A DNA stretch of 64,000 nt from Anniella stebbinsi (GCA_029215795.1 JARDYH010000001.1:186627654-186691653); one strand, 5' to 3'. Shown: positions 22,219 to 34,484, counted from the first letter of the stretch. Translations and numbers: made by a program. The notes: generated from the letters alone by a model not told the origin.

Positions 22219-24130
22219 AGAGATTGGTTACTTGCAATGTAGGGGAGAGAGAGAGAGAGAACGAGAACAGTGAGGAACCAATCCAAAGAAAGGCGAAACC
22301 ACAAAAATAGACAAGAAACCGAACAGAGTACACTCAAACCAGAACCTCCCTCAGCAATATCCATCAGAGAGTGGGTTACAAAGATTCCAAATCCATCTCT
22401 TATGTAGGGAATAGAGATGCTTTTCCCACAGAAAGCCTTGGCAGAAAATTCTGGGGTTATCCAGATTGCCACATTTGAGGTTTGAAATGCAAGCTAAGAG
22501 GAGCTAGGAAGCTAGGAAGGAAATGCAAACTGCCTGAAGATTGCAACTGTGTGACAACTTTATCTAGTTTCTAAAAAAAATGCAGGCTGGAACAGTACAC
22601 TTTGGCAGTAGATTCAAAGCCTTGTGGGGAAGACAGCCTGACTCGTAATGGACTAGCACAAAGCCACGAACCCTAAAAAGTCTTCCCCTCCTGGAAATCC
22701 TTGCCCTACTGCAGGCTTCCCAATTTGTCCACATCTTCGCAGGGACTCTTGTGGGAAAATGGTTTGTGTCTGAAATAGGCTGTCTGCTTTGAAAGATAAA
22801 CTATGGACTAACATCGAGTAGATCAAATGGATCAGACGGCATCACTCAATCATTGTGGAATCTGCGCAGAAGATGGCAGGAACTACATCACTAGAGGGCC
22901 TATTAAGATTTGCACATTGAGCGAAAGTCATAGAAAAACAAAACAGCAGAGTTCTTTCAGTTCTGCACAAGTACTGTAACATCCTTTATGCTACTGCGAG
23001 AGGATTTTTATTTAAAATTTACCTTCCTGGTTATTATTATTATTATTATTATTATTGAAATCTCCTAAAACATGTTACCCATTTGTTGCATTTAATTAGT
23101 TAGGGCACTGGCTAATAGAGAGACATACTTGGTTACTATAAAGTCCCTGATAAGGTTTTAAAATGTAAAATATTTACAAACCCTTTGGGCTTTTCGTTTA
23201 GAAATCCATTTTGCCACATCTGGCATGTTGCATTTGAGCAGAGGAGATTTAATATGGCAGGATGCATTTGTTAGTCTTGAAGGTGCCACACGTTTCTTTG
23301 TTGTTTTTAATACATTAACATTACCTGAGAGAGTTTGTTCATTAAAATTTAATTTTGACAAATACTTCGTTATGTAACCTATGGTTCTTTCCCCTATTGC
23401 TGTTAAATATGAAGTATATAAAAATTCTGCAGGACTATAAAAAAGTGTCTGACTTTTGTGATGCATTTATATTATCAAATAAATTTGTATTATCTACACT
23501 GAAATACTTTGCAACTTTGAGCCTGCATAACATAAAGATCTGATATTCTCATTTTTCCTTGGAGCAGAAACAAAATTTCTGACACAGTGGAATTTCCTGT
23601 GGGACTGAAATTCTGTTCTGGACACAGTTCTAATTGAAACCATGACTAGAACAGCTCTGATGCTCTGTTTCCATTTAAAACTAGAGAGACATGAATAGGT
23701 CAAGGGGATTACATGGAAGTTTTGGAGTGCAGAATACCGCCCCCAGTGCTTTAGCTAGACTCTGAAAGTGGTGGGAATAATATGGTTACATGCACCTAAA
23801 CGCCAATAAAACTGCAAACACTAAGCCACTTATGTAGCAGGAATAATTGGATTACCCCTTTCCTCAGCCCAATTCATTAGACCTTAGTATCTGTGTCTCT
23901 GCTGCTAAAGCAGGGTTGGTTCTTTCCTCATAAATCCCAATTATGCGGTTTAATGACCACATGATGAAAGCGGGCAACAAGCATTCAGACTAAAGCATTT
24001 CCTTCCTTGACATTTATAAAACAGATATTATACGTATAAACCCTCACGCAAAGTGCAGTATGCTCTCTACCATAATCATCTCCACCTCAAACGTGCAACA
24101 TTAATGACCCCAAAACATATTCTCTCATTA
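22219..24130. other. Intronic stretch without identified genes
   Basis: Contains a (GA)n patch near 22245 and a (TTA)n run at about 23031-23056. A minus-strand frame at 23158-23466 has no recognisable domain. Confidence 0.5.
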
Positions 24131-24137
24131 AGGTGTA

Positions 24138-25055
24138 TTGTTTACAACAGAGATGACCAACAGAGATGACTTAGTAGGTAAAGTGGCAGTTACGGGAACT
24201 CATGGGGAAAGTGACCTCGTCATACTTGAGTTCTTGATTTTAAAAGGAGCAAAAGCTGAGTGTAGCCATACGCGTACTCTGGATTTTAGGAAAGTTGATT
24301 TTAATAAACTCAGAATTATGGTATGTACGGTCCCATGGCAAGTGACCCTAATGAGAAAAGGAGTCCAAGATGGGTGGGAGATTCTAAACAAGGAAATTTT
24401 AAAGGCACAAATACAAACAATTCCAACAAGGGGGGAAAGGTAAAAGCCAATAGAAGAAGCCAATGTGGCTCCACAAAAAGCTTAGAGAGGACCTAAAAAA
24501 AAAAGGACACATATAGAAAGTGGAAGGAAGACCAGGCTACAAAAGAAGAGTACATTAACAGCAGTGCAGAAATGGCATCAGGAAAGCTAAAGCTGAGAAT
24601 GAGCTGAGATTAGTGAGAGAAGCTAAAAGCAACAAAAAAGGTTTCTTCAGATACGTGAATAGTAAAAGACAGAGGAAAGAAATGGTGGTTCAGTTACTCA
24701 ATGAGGATGGTAAAAAGGTAACAGATGACAAAGGCCGAAGTGCTCAATTCCTACTTTGGCTCAGTCTTCTCCCAAAAGTGGGTCAATGACCTCTCTGGCA
24801 AAGTAAAGTATGATTGGAGGAGAACTAATGTCCCTATCTTCCAAAAGGGCAAAAAGGAGGAACCTGGGAACTATAGACCAGTCAGTCTGAAATCCATCCC
24901 TGGGAAAAAAATGTGAGCAGATTATAAACAAGACCTAAACTGGTCTAGATGTAACAACTCTTAGGTGGATCCACAGTTGGCTACAGAATCAGACTCAATG
25001 TGTGCTTATCAATGGTACCTTCTCAAACTGTGGGGAGGTAACAAACGTGAACAGG
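24138..25055 (+). mobile_element. CR1 LINE fragment, internally deleted
   Basis: The order matches CR1 ORF2: DLVGKVAVTGTHGESDLVIL, RTLDFRKVDFNKLR, an internal linker, KAEVLNSYFGSVFSQK, FQKGKKEEPGNYRPVSLKSI. It then jumps to [15 protein letters not shown], indicating a deletion of the central reverse transcriptase. It stops at GGAGGTAACAAAC near 25055. Confidence 0.9.
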
Positions 25056-25345
25056 AGGCTTGTAAAATTGTGACTGCAGTGGGAAAACTGCTGAGCTTAG
25101 ACATTGGCAGGGATATCAGAATCACTGCCAACAAATTTTAAGTGTCTTTGGATAAGTTGGAAGCTGAAGTCGGACTGCTTCAGGGTTATGATGGATCTGT
25201 TCTTAAAGGTAGCACTATGAACACCACTAGAGAATGGCTTTGTCAGTACATTACAATGGTGTGATTGAGGAATTTAAGTCCAGAACACCTGGTGAGCGAC
25301 GTCTCATTCTTTAGGACAGGAAGATGAAGAAACCTGAATCTGTTT
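25056..25345 (+). pseudogene. Possible decayed coding patch of unknown origin
   Basis: Directly after the CR1 remnant, a plus-strand frame reads VGKLLSLDIGRDIRITANKF, a stop, VSLDKLEAEVGLLQGYDGSV, then (after an apparent frameshift) VIEEFKSRTPGERRLIL, a stop, DRKMKKPESVL before GTAAGT. The composition is protein-like, but the family was not recognised. It may be a processed or transduced gene fragment or chance. Confidence 0.25.
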
Positions 25346-25664
25346 TGGTAAGTTTGGGTTAGCTCACTATCTGGTTAAATTTAAAGCTCATGAAAATTGA
25401 CTGGCACTGAAAGAGCTCAATTTGATCCAAACGTCTTCTGAAAATTGCACTTTTTGTATCTTTTTTAGGCTGTGGCCAGAACAAAAGCAGGTAGCCTGCT
25501 GGGGTGCTACTTTTCTCCTTCCAGCTCTACAAAACAGGTAAAGCAATGTCACTTTCCCTAATAACATTTCAACCGTTTTTAACTCATTTATAGGTGTTGC
25601 TCTCCCTAGACCTCAAAAACAAAGCTCATAAATACAATGCATTTAAAAGACATGCCTTGATATT

Positions 25665-25698
25665 AAAATAAATAAATAAATAAATAAATAAATAAATA
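25665..25698. repeat. (AAAT)n microsatellite
   Basis: About eight AAAT units. Confidence 0.95.
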
Positions 25699-26299
25699 CA
25701 TACTGAATTGGATTAATGAGATACTCCTGCAATGATGTTTCAGTCAATGAACTATATTATATATCTGTTTGAATTGACAAAGGTTTTGTCATCAGACTGC
25801 TGGCTAGAAGTACCAAAAATTATTTATTTCATAATGTAGTTTAGAAGCAGATTCCATTTTATTAGAGTGTCACTCAAATAAATAATTGCCTAGGTTATAG
25901 TTGGCTCATTTGTACATTTGCATAAATTTTCATATGCACAAAACCATTCCAGAGCAAAATACTGTAAATATAATACTGACTGAGCATGCTTGGAAGATGG
26001 CCTCATCCACACTATGAAATCAATGGCCAGGAAAAGATTAAGGTGTGATGGTTGTCATCCTACCATTTTTCTCCAGCATCTCTTATCCACAGGTATACTG
26101 CTTCTAGAAACGGAGGTTCTATTGCTTATTGCTTAAGCTTGCTGGGTTACAGCAAAACCACATCTGTTAAGCATCCCAATAGTGGCAAGTCAGATACTTA
26201 AGTATGGCAGAAACAACCATGGCCCCAAGCATCTCTTATTCACTGGTTGTGTAGGGCTTCTACAGCGCTATTTTGCATTCTTTTATTCCATTTTCTCCT

Positions 26300-27050
26300 C
26301 CTTGGGCACATCTTGACAAGCGGTTTGCCCCATGGTGGCTTCAGAGTGGTGGCAGGTGATCTACATAATGCAGCCGCCATCCCAAAGCCATCCAGGGGCA
26401 AACCCCCAAAGCTCCCGACATTTTTAGCTTGGAGCGAGGCGACGACAGCATCTGCCGTCCGTTGCTCTTGCTGCGGAGCTGCTGCAGAGGCGTGCCACAG
26501 CCAATGGAGACCACTGATTGGTCACCATAGGTTGGGCAGGGAAGGGGGTGGACCAATGAGCCAAAAGGTTACTGGACCATTGTTTACAAAAACAAAACAA
26601 AACACAATGTTGTTTACTGGCCTCTGTAGACCATTGTTTACAAATAATAAATGCAAAGGGGGGTGATATTCAGAGCCAGAGCACCCTGTTCCTCCCCCTT
26701 GTTTCCCCCCTCATTTATGTGTAAATACGAAGGTTCGTATTTACAGATTTTAAAAAAAAACAATAAAAAAGGCAAATAACAGCAACAACAACAAAAAAAC
26801 ACCCAACCTTGAATGGGGGCGCGCGCGGATGCTTCCAGGCGGCCCTGCAGTGACGCACGTGGGCTTGGGTAGATGGGCGCGGCAGTGGCACATTCCCAAA
26901 AGCCCACAATTGCACTCCTTCCCATGTAGATAGCCGGGAGGAGCGCCAACGCGGGAGCATGCTGCTGTGTGCCGCCGTCAAGACACGGCCTTTGTTCCCT
27001 TGCTTGGTTCTCCCTTCCTCGTCAAGAGATTGGTGAGACACACCAGCACC
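26300..27050. repeat. GC-rich interspersed repeat, shared with 59115-59400
   Basis: The block GCCAATGGAGACCACTGATT followed by GGTCACC and GGTTGGGCAGGG also occurs in diverged form at 59200-59260 (GGCAACCACTGATTGGTCTC). The ends TCTTGACAAG and TCGTCAAGAG at about 26310 and 27020 are loosely complementary. Possibly a non-autonomous DNA transposon; superfamily not assigned. Confidence 0.45.
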
Positions 27051-27104
27051 TTGCTTGGGCTACACTAATGCCCTCTAAACTTCCTTCTCTTGACTGGACA
27101 TGGA

Positions 27105-27127
27105 ACACACACACACACACACATACA
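27105..27127. repeat. (CA)n microsatellite
   Basis: About ten CA units. Confidence 0.9.
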
Positions 27128-27758
27128 CTGCAGCCCCTTCAACATCATCCAAAGACCTTGTTTTATACTGCCAGTTTCCTGTGCTCAATCTACAGGTGAA
27201 GGCAGACAGGGGTGGCCCAGAGGAGGCGGGAGGAATACTCATTGCCACTGTGATGTCAACAGGGGCCCATCTGCCAATAAAGTGGCCTGTGTGGAACTGC
27301 TGGCAAACCTGCAGTCCAGTCACAAACCACAACAGCTGACCCAAATGGCTGCCCACACCGTGTCTTCCTTGCTCTTTCGGGATTTCTGTTCTTTGCAAAT
27401 AGCTCTAAACATATTTTCTGTGTAATTTTAGACTGTGTAATTCTAGACTTTAATCAAAAGGCAGAGAAGCTATCAATTATTTTGGATCATGCATTATTTT
27501 GGATCATTTCTGAAAGCGGAATGGCCAAAAATGTTTATATATATAAAAAATATTGTGTATAAATTTGACTTTTGCGATCTTCTGTTCTCCTTAATTGATG
27601 ATGTGCACCTGAAAATTGAGACCTACGTTAAACAAAATGCTCCCTGCACTCAAGCTCAGAATATGCCTCACCATATTACCCCAATTTGTAGAACATGCAC
27701 ATCAAGTCTTATAAACTTTATGACACGTTTTTAGGAGGGTGTCCAATTTCTTATCTAC

Positions 27759-27922
27759 CTGATTTCCAGGGTGGTTTATGTTTTCCTGGGATGAGGCTCG
27801 GCTTCTGCGTTTTGTGTGATGTGGCTGATGGGCAAGTAACTTCTGGGTTCCTTTCATATCTTCATCCAAAGTGTCCATATCAGCTGAGTATGGGGATCGG
27901 TGCTGCTCACTCCATAGAATGC
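27759..27922 (-). CDS. MLPH: MLPH coding exon (YSADMDTLDED, myosin-binding region)
   Basis: A 164-bp exon with acceptor TGCTCCTACAG and donor CAG/GTAGAT. It starts with two bases that complete a Gly codon from the previous exon and ends in phase 0. Product: ILWSEQHRSPYSADMDTLDE then DMKGTQKLLAHQPHHTKRRS and RASSQENINHPGNQ. The human counterpart LQYLADVDTSDEE, HHSKRRGRASSESQ aligns along the exon and both lead into (I/L)xELNK. In mouse this part is in the region that binds the melanocyte-specific exon F of myosin Va. Confidence 0.95.
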
Positions 27923-29190
27923 CTGTAGGAGCAGAATAGTTTTGGGTAACTTGGGATTAAGAACAATAGTTTTGAGATTCAAAAGCAAATATTTTGTGTT
28001 TCAGGACAAGTTGAGGGGGAAATGGGAAGTTGGGAATAATGGGGAAATGTCTTTAATATTAGCAAAAGCGTTGGAAAAATATAGGACCGCATGAGATATG
28101 AAATTGCATGGAAGTGGTGTTATCACTCACTTTGACCTCAGATGTGTTTACAAAAGCAAAGGACAAATCGAAGCAAGAAGCAGATTGATGGAAAGGAATA
28201 GAATGCCGATACAATCAGGTGTTTTGTTTCCTGCCTCTTTTTCAACTCATTATATCTCAAAGCCAAACTAAATGAGGTAACAGATGCCACAGTTCATTAA
28301 ATGTCTACAAGAAGCAGCTGTGAGGAGTCCTAATTCGGTTTGGGACTGCAAGATAGAGAGAGAGAGGAGGACATTTAACCCTTTCCCCCATGCAATTTGC
28401 CCCTTAGGGTAAACCTACAATGTGCCTCAATGTTTTCCCTGATTGAAGAACTGTTGGTTTTAGGGCTGGAGTGGGTGGGGGGTTCATTGGGAAAACAACT
28501 CTGCATAAAGGGTTAACTCCCCTCCCCCTAGTGCAGCAATACCAATCTGAATCAGAAGCCCCTGCAGGTGCGTTTTTCCCTCTCTTTTTTTTTTACCAAA
28601 TAAAATGATCTGACCACCAACCTGTCATCTCATCTGGGTGGCATGTGGGGCTAGGGAGATATGGGGGTACTTCAAACATGCCATTGTACCACATGGATGT
28701 TGGTGTAGAAGAGATTGTGCATCATATGATAACTTATTTTTTTCTACAACTTCATGGTCAAATTCCCCCTAACTATCCACTTTTTGAACAACTTTGGACC
28801 AATTATCATAACCTCTCTGTTTACCCAATTCACTGCTTAATTCTTCTGTGATATTCTGTAAATCATAAGAGATTTAGAGATGAAATCTCTAAACCAGAGG
28901 TGTTGAACCGAGAAGCAATTGGGAGGGGACTGCCCTGCTCTTCCCACACTCTGCGGCCTGCTGCACCAGCTTCCTACCACTTCACGGCAGGCCTGGCCCT
29001 GTTAAATTGTAATAATTTACTATTAAAATACACGTTTCATAACATTTCTTTATTGAATAAATGTGTTTAATTGAAGATTTAAAATGCCCTTCCTAACGAT
29101 TTTTTAAAAGTTCATCCCCATTCCACCAACCCCAGTGAAATTCCTTTAAAAGAGCTCTGTGCTATAATCAACATCTGAGGAGGCACTTTT
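27923..29190. other. Intronic stretch without identified genes
   Basis: No domain or clear repeat boundary was recognised. A (GA)n patch lies near 28354-28366. Confidence 0.5.
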
Positions 29191-29194
29191 TGGT

Positions 29195-29525
29195 GGTGGT
29201 TCCTTGATTACGCAAGATCTGCCTGGCGCCAATATTGCCATATTTTTGGCCCTAGGTTAAGACTGTCCTCTACTTCTCTTCTGCCGCTCCCAGACTGTGG
29301 AACGGTCTGCCGGAAGAGATTCGTCAACTTAACAGTCTCTTTGACTTTAAGAAAGCCATAAAGACTGATCTCTTCCGGCAAGCCTACCTGGATGAATTTT
29401 AAGACTTTTACTGTTATTTTAATCATGTATTTGTTTTATTTGTTTTTAATCAGTTTTATGTATTTGTATTTGATGTTGTTCCCCGCCTTGATCCAGAGGG
29501 AAAGATGGGTAAGATATATATATAT
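29195..29525 (+). mobile_element. L2 LINE 3' end
   Basis: Encodes the L2 ORF2 C-terminus AAPRLWNGLPEEIRQLNSLF then KTDLFRQAYLDEF and a stop, followed by the 3'UTR with CCCCGCCTTGATCCAGAGGG and a (TA)n tail. Confidence 0.85.
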
Positions 29526-29529
29526 AATC

Positions 29530-30246
29530 TTTCTCGCTCGTGGCGATTTTTCTAGACAGACATGACGGGCTTTGCTGAGTCATGCTGTCTTTTATTGATT
29601 CAGGAATTTCCTGACGATTGAGCATGTTTTAATTATGACTGCTTTCTGGATGTTGGTGTGGATGTATTCTGGTAGGCCCAGTTTCTGGAGGTTTTCTGTA
29701 TATTTTTTGATGTGATGCCAGTGACTGGTGTGACTAATGGGATAATTATGACCTTTTCCTGTTGCCATAGTTCTTTGACTTCCATGGCCAGTGGTGAATA
29801 TTTGTCTCTCTTTTCTTCTTCCTTTTCAACAACATTTTTGTTATTTGGTATTGCTATCTCGATGAGGTATGTGTGCTTTTCTTTTTTGTCTATGAATGTT
29901 ATGTCTGGTCAGTTGCAAGGTATTGTCTTGTCCGTATGAATTGTTCTGTCCCAGTTTATTTTATGATCTGCATTTTCCAGGATTGTTTCAGGTAAATATG
30001 TATAGTATGGTGTAGGTTGTTTGATGAGGTTGGATTTGATGGCCAGTTGTTGGTGAATTATTTTTGCAGCTGTATTGTGTGTGTCCGTATAGTCCATTCC
30101 TGCCAGAATTTTACATCCTCCCGTTATAGGGTCTATTGTTTCTTGGAACTGATGGCATTTCCTGCATAGGTCTGTTGTTACACTGTTATCTTTTATGATG
30201 TATTTTTGGTAATTCTTGATTGCTATAACTTGATCCTGTATAGCTA

Positions 30247-30287
<41 letters not shown>

Positions 30288-30300
30288 TTCCCAAGCCTTT
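29530..30300 (-). mobile_element. R4/Dong-like LINE C-terminus with restriction-like endonuclease
   Basis: Minus-strand translation: VTTDLCRKCHQFQETIDPIT then GGCKILA (a CCHC-type finger), HNTAAKIIHQQLA, ILENADHKINWDRTIHTDKT, and after one stop in place of Arg, PDITFIDKKEKHTYLIEIAI followed by PN. The PD...DKK...LIEIA pattern is the PD-(D/E)XK nuclease of R2/R4-type LINEs. The run of thirteen Asn codons upstream is an ATT microsatellite (30248-30286). The element is truncated at the 5' side. Confidence 0.8.
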
Positions 30301-30399
30301 GATAGTACATGTCAGTTGTTTATCGGGTATTAGTATCTCTTCGTACTAGCTGTTTTAAATTATTTTTTAAATGCTGTATGTTAAGTTCTTATATTATTA

Positions 30400-30495
30400 T
30401 TTTTGTTACATTGTATTTTTTGGGTTGCAATTTTGTGAACCACCCAGAGAGCTTTGGCTATTGGGTGGTATAGAAATGACATAAATTAATGAATG
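30400..30495 (+). mobile_element. L2-type LINE 3' tail
   Basis: GAACCACCCAGAGAGCTTTG then GGTGGTATAGAAATGACATA matches the tail of the L2 at 48242-49138 (GTAAACCACCCAAAGAGCTT). Only the tail is present. Confidence 0.75.
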
Positions 30496-30502
30496 CAATG
30501 AA

Positions 30503-31452
30503 GGGACAACTATTAGGTGGATGCACAGATGGCTACAGAATCAGACTCGAAGAGTGCTTATCATTGGTACCTTCTCAAACTGGGGGGAGGTCACGAGTGG
30601 GGTACCGCAAGGCTCAGTCCTGGGCCCAGTGCTCTACAACATTTTTTTTAATGATTTAGAGGAGGAGGTGCAGGGAAGGCTTATCAGATTTGCAGATGAC
30701 ACAAAATTGGGTGGGATCGCTAATACCCTGGAAGACAGAAAGTGATCTTGATAGGCTGGAGTGCTGGGCTGAAAACAACAGAATGAAATTTAATTGGGAT
30801 AATTGCCAAGTTCTACATCTAGGAAAAAGAAACCAAATGCACAGTTACAAGATGGGGGATACTTGGCTCAGCAATACTATGACAAGCAAGAAGGATCTTG
30901 GAATTGTTGTAGATCACAAGCTGAATAGGAGCCAACAGTGTGATGTGGCTGCAAAAATAGCAAATGCTATTTTGGGCTGCATTAATAGAAGTATAGCTTT
31001 CAACTCTCACAAGGTACTGGCTCCCCTCTAATTGGCATTGGTTAGACCTCATCTTGAGTTCTGGGCACCGCACTTCAAGAAGGATGCAGACAAGCTGGAG
31101 CATGTTCAGAGGAGAGCAACGAGGATGATCAGGGGTCTGGAAACAAAGCTCTACGAGGAGAGATTGAAAGAACTAGCCTGGAGAAAAGTGAGGGGAGACA
31201 TGCTAACACCCTTCAAATACTTGAATGGTTGTCACACAGAGGAGGGTCAGGATCTCTTCTTGAATCAACCCAGAATGCAGGACACGGAATAATGGGCTCA
31301 AGTTTCAGGAAGCCAGATTCCGGCTGGACATCAGGAAAAACTTCCTGACTGTTAGAGCAATATGACAATGGAACCAATTACCTAGGGAGGTCATGGGCTC
31401 TCCAACACTAGAGGCATTCAAGAGGCAGCTAGACAGCCATCTGTCAGCTTAA
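30503..31452 (+). mobile_element. CR1 LINE 3' half
   Basis: Reverse-transcriptase blocks are readable: VTSGVPQGSVLGPVLYNIFF, RLIRFADDTKLGGIANTLED with the intact FADD motif, AENNRMKFNWDNCQVLHLGK, and [11 protein letters not shown] near the end. One frameshift at the GGAAGACAGAAAGTG region and stops inactivate it. 3' tail partly lost. Confidence 0.92.
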
Positions 31453-32670
31453 ACTCCCCTTTCCAACCCCATGTAGTCCTGGATGCTGCTTAGCAGCCCT
31501 TGAGGCTGACCTATATCTTTATCTATATCTATATATAAATTGCATTCATGTCGCTAACATCAAGCCTAGTTTGCTCCTGCATGACATAGCTAGCTGCTTA
31601 TGAAGTGCTCTCCAAACATATTGCTCTCTATGTAATTATTCTCAAGAATCCTTAGAGCCTCTTTAAATGAATTGTCTCTGCATTTTCTAGAGTTTGTAAC
31701 TAGACTTTAAAATCTAAATGGGCAGAATCGCTTACATTTTGACAAAATCTACCAACAAGCTAAGAACATATCGAGTGATATTTGAGAGACTGCAGTTGTC
31801 TAATCTTTGCACCATGCACTTTTCTGTTTCGCTACCTCATTAAGAGAAACCACATTGGGGATAATTTAGTTTCCAATAACCTTGTTTACTAGATATTTAT
31901 AGAATCTGTAACACATTGAACCCCATGACAAAGCAAAGGCTTCTGAAAGTAAATGGACTGGATCCACTGTTAAACGTTTTTTTAAAAAAATCCATAGTAA
32001 ATTTAACAATGACAAGTTCACAAAAATGTGTACGCCTGGTGAACAATGTGGAAATGGGAACAATGGGTGTCTTTGTCCTGCTGCATGACGTTCTGTACCT
32101 AGACAAATGGAGCAAACCAATGTGGCACCACAGAGTGCTATGCAGTAAGTACTCACAGCTGCCAGAATTGTAGGCCTGTCTTTGTAATCAATCTGGATAT
32201 GTTCTGGTACTAAGACTTTATGTTATAATTTTGGAACACTGAAGGCCCTATTCAGTCACTAATTTCCTTCAGGCGAGGGACAGTGGGGACACCTGCAGTA
32301 ACTCTGCCCCCCTCTGCTGCCCTACTCATCAGCCTCCATGAGGTAGAGGGTGACTGTCTGCTGTGAGGGAGACTGCTCTACTCCTGAGGGCTCCCCTGTA
32401 TGATTTAGAACTCTAGGGGGTAGAGCAAACTCCCAGCATCGGGCAGCCGGCGTCCAGCTCGTGAGAGAGATGGGTGAGGATGGAGCTGGCATGCTTGTCC
32501 CTGCCCTGCCACATTGTGTGGGTGATTTAGAACCCCTGAGGAGAGGAGGAAGAAAAAAAATAGTATGCTTCCCTTCCCAAAGAGAACACAACAAAGGCAC
32601 AAACTGTCTTTTTCTTTACTGAGAGTGGCAGCCCAATGGATCAGCTTAAGACGCTCCTGCAACCATGTAG
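31453..32670. other. Intronic stretch without identified genes
   Basis: A TATCTATATCTATATA run lies near 31518. GC-rich sequence at 32280-32540 has a twice-repeated GATTTAGAAC motif but no recognised family. Confidence 0.5.
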
Positions 32671-33015
32671 GGTCCCCTCTACAAGAATTCGGCTTGACGC
32701 CTGGTTGTCCGATTATGCGCATCTTCCTGCAATTGGTTTTACGCCTAATCCCCATACACGGGAGGTGGTGAAGCGCATTACCGCTTGTATGAAACGCACT
32801 TTAAAGGTGTTTAATGCGGAGAATCGCTTGTTTACATAGTTATAAGGCGCTTTAACTCCCGTGGTAAATTAAAACTCGCTATTTAATGCACATTCGATAA
32901 TGCGCATAATCTGACAGAAAAAGCGCCTCAACCCCCAATTTGCGCTCTGCTCTTGCAGAGGTCAAATTTTTAATGCGCCTTGAAAGAGCTTTAAATCGCT
33001 CTTGTAGAGGCACCC
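32671..33015 (-). mobile_element. CpG-rich MITE, GGCTGCCTCTACAAG family, copy 2
   Basis: Starts GGTCCCCTCTACAAGAATTC and ends CTTGTAGAGGCACCC, in the opposite orientation to the 21863 copy. Flanks are TAG and TAA (3-bp duplication with one mismatch). The internal GATTATGCGC and TTCGATAATGCGCATAATC motifs are conserved. 345 bp. Confidence 0.88.
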
Positions 33016-33778
33016 TAAGTTATGACTTAAACAGCTGCACTGACTGAGGCCCAAGTTAGTGAATCTATTTCTCCATCCCACAAAACCCTCTAGACAAACA
33101 GTTCATCACGCAGTGAAATTCTTCTTAAATGTACCACTTATGACTGGAACTGGGCCACTGCGTGTTCTTCCATATATTTTTCCATATCGTGTGTGTGTGA
33201 ATACATAATTAAATGGTGTATCTTTTTGTTTGATTCTAAGACTTTTATCGTTGTTCTTATTTTTTTGTTTGATCCACCTCTTTAAAATTTGCCTGTGCCT
33301 CTTGAAGGGTTGCTATTGCTAAGTTCCATCACAGAAACCATTTTGACTGCTGGAGAAATTTATTCTTTCTGGTCTTCTAGTCAACTATGTTTATACAGCA
33401 GAGAATATATCAGAACTATCATAAACATCTGGAATTTAAAAGATATTCACATACTCCATAGTGATGGGGCCCATTTTAGGAATGTAATAGTATAACATTA
33501 GCTCCTATTTGGCTGGAAGGACTGATCAATCCTAATGTCAGTGATTCAGCAGAAAACATCCGAATTGTCTGCCGTGGTTTTCTGGGGATGCCTGGTCTTT
33601 CTGTGTGTGTGCAAATCAACAACTGAAATATATTATCTCTGTATGTAAGTTAGTGAATAACTGAATAACACAAATCTCTAAAAGACTGTACCTTAACTTT
33701 TTAGTTGCGTTGAGAATAAAACATACATTCCTAAGCAAATGTTTGACGAAGATGGTCTATTGGATCAGGAGAACCTAC
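33016..33778. other. Intronic stretch without identified genes
   Basis: AT-rich with a short (GT)n at about 33191. No repeat family recognised. Confidence 0.5.
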
Positions 33779-33980
33779 CAGCCTTGGGTTTTCCCCCCAG
33801 ATTTTTAGTATGCGAGTTCATTGTAAGCAGGACCTCAGTGCTGAACTCCTGCTCCAGAGGAAACGTCTGTTGCCCTTGCTCCTGCAGGATATGGTGGAAC
33901 ACAGCAGCCAGGTCTGCTTCAGCTATCATTGATTCCTTCTGTGAAGTGTCTTCCTCAGCACCCGGAACTTCTGCAGAGGT
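33779..33980 (-). CDS. MLPH: MLPH coding exon (acidic middle region)
   Basis: A 202-bp exon with acceptor CTCTTCTTAG and donor GCTG/GTAGGT, entering in phase 0 and leaving with one base. Product: TSAEVPGAEEDTSQKESMIA then EADLAAVFHHILQEQGQQTF, PLEQEFSTEVLLTMNSHTKN, LGGKPKAG. Sequence similarity to human MLPH is weak here, as expected for this variable region. The call rests on frame continuity with both neighbours: the leftover G plus GC of 27759-27922 makes Gly. The alternative donor TAG/GTTCTC four bases on would break the frame. Confidence 0.85.
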
Positions 33981-34484
33981 CTAAGAAGAGAGGTTGCCTA
34001 TCAACATCAATAAGAGGCAGTTTATTCTCTCTCACTTGCTTACATCCTCCTCATAAAAATATCCACAGTCCCTCTTTTTCCCCAAGAAAAGAATTTGTAA
34101 TGTTATAAATCCAAATCTTGTTTAACTTGTTTTTTTAAATTGTTATGGTTTTAAGGTTGTTTCTAATAATTTATGTTCATATCTGTTTATGGCTCTTATT
34201 TTTTTTAAAATGTTTTAAACCAACTTGATTGATTCCAGACAGGTGGGATATAACTGTAATAAATAACTAAAACCTATTATTATTCCTTTGACATATTAAA
34301 TTGTTTTCCCACTTCCTAGCCTCTTTCAGGTTCAAAGCTGTCATTAATAAATTTCACAAAAATCTTTCTACTACAAATTGAGCTGTCAAAGTTCAAACAA
34401 GTGGGAAGAAAAAAGGAGAGGAAAAATTTAAAAAGCAAAAGAAGTCACAAAGGCATACCACCACCACCACCACCTCCCTAATAC

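Noticed and set aside
23158..23466. 102-codon open frame on the minus strand
   Set aside because: No recognised domain and not needed by the MLPH exon phases.
26247..26666. 139-codon open frame on the plus strand
   Set aside because: Lies in a GC-rich repeat shared with 59.1 kb and has no domain similarity.
29909..30310. Poly-asparagine protein on the minus strand
   Set aside because: The asparagines are an ATT microsatellite fused in frame to the R4-like LINE remnant.
33775..33980. Alternative donor TAG/GTTCTC for the acidic MLPH exon
   Set aside because: It would leave two bases and break the frame with the 27759-27922 exon; GCTG/GTAGGT keeps it.
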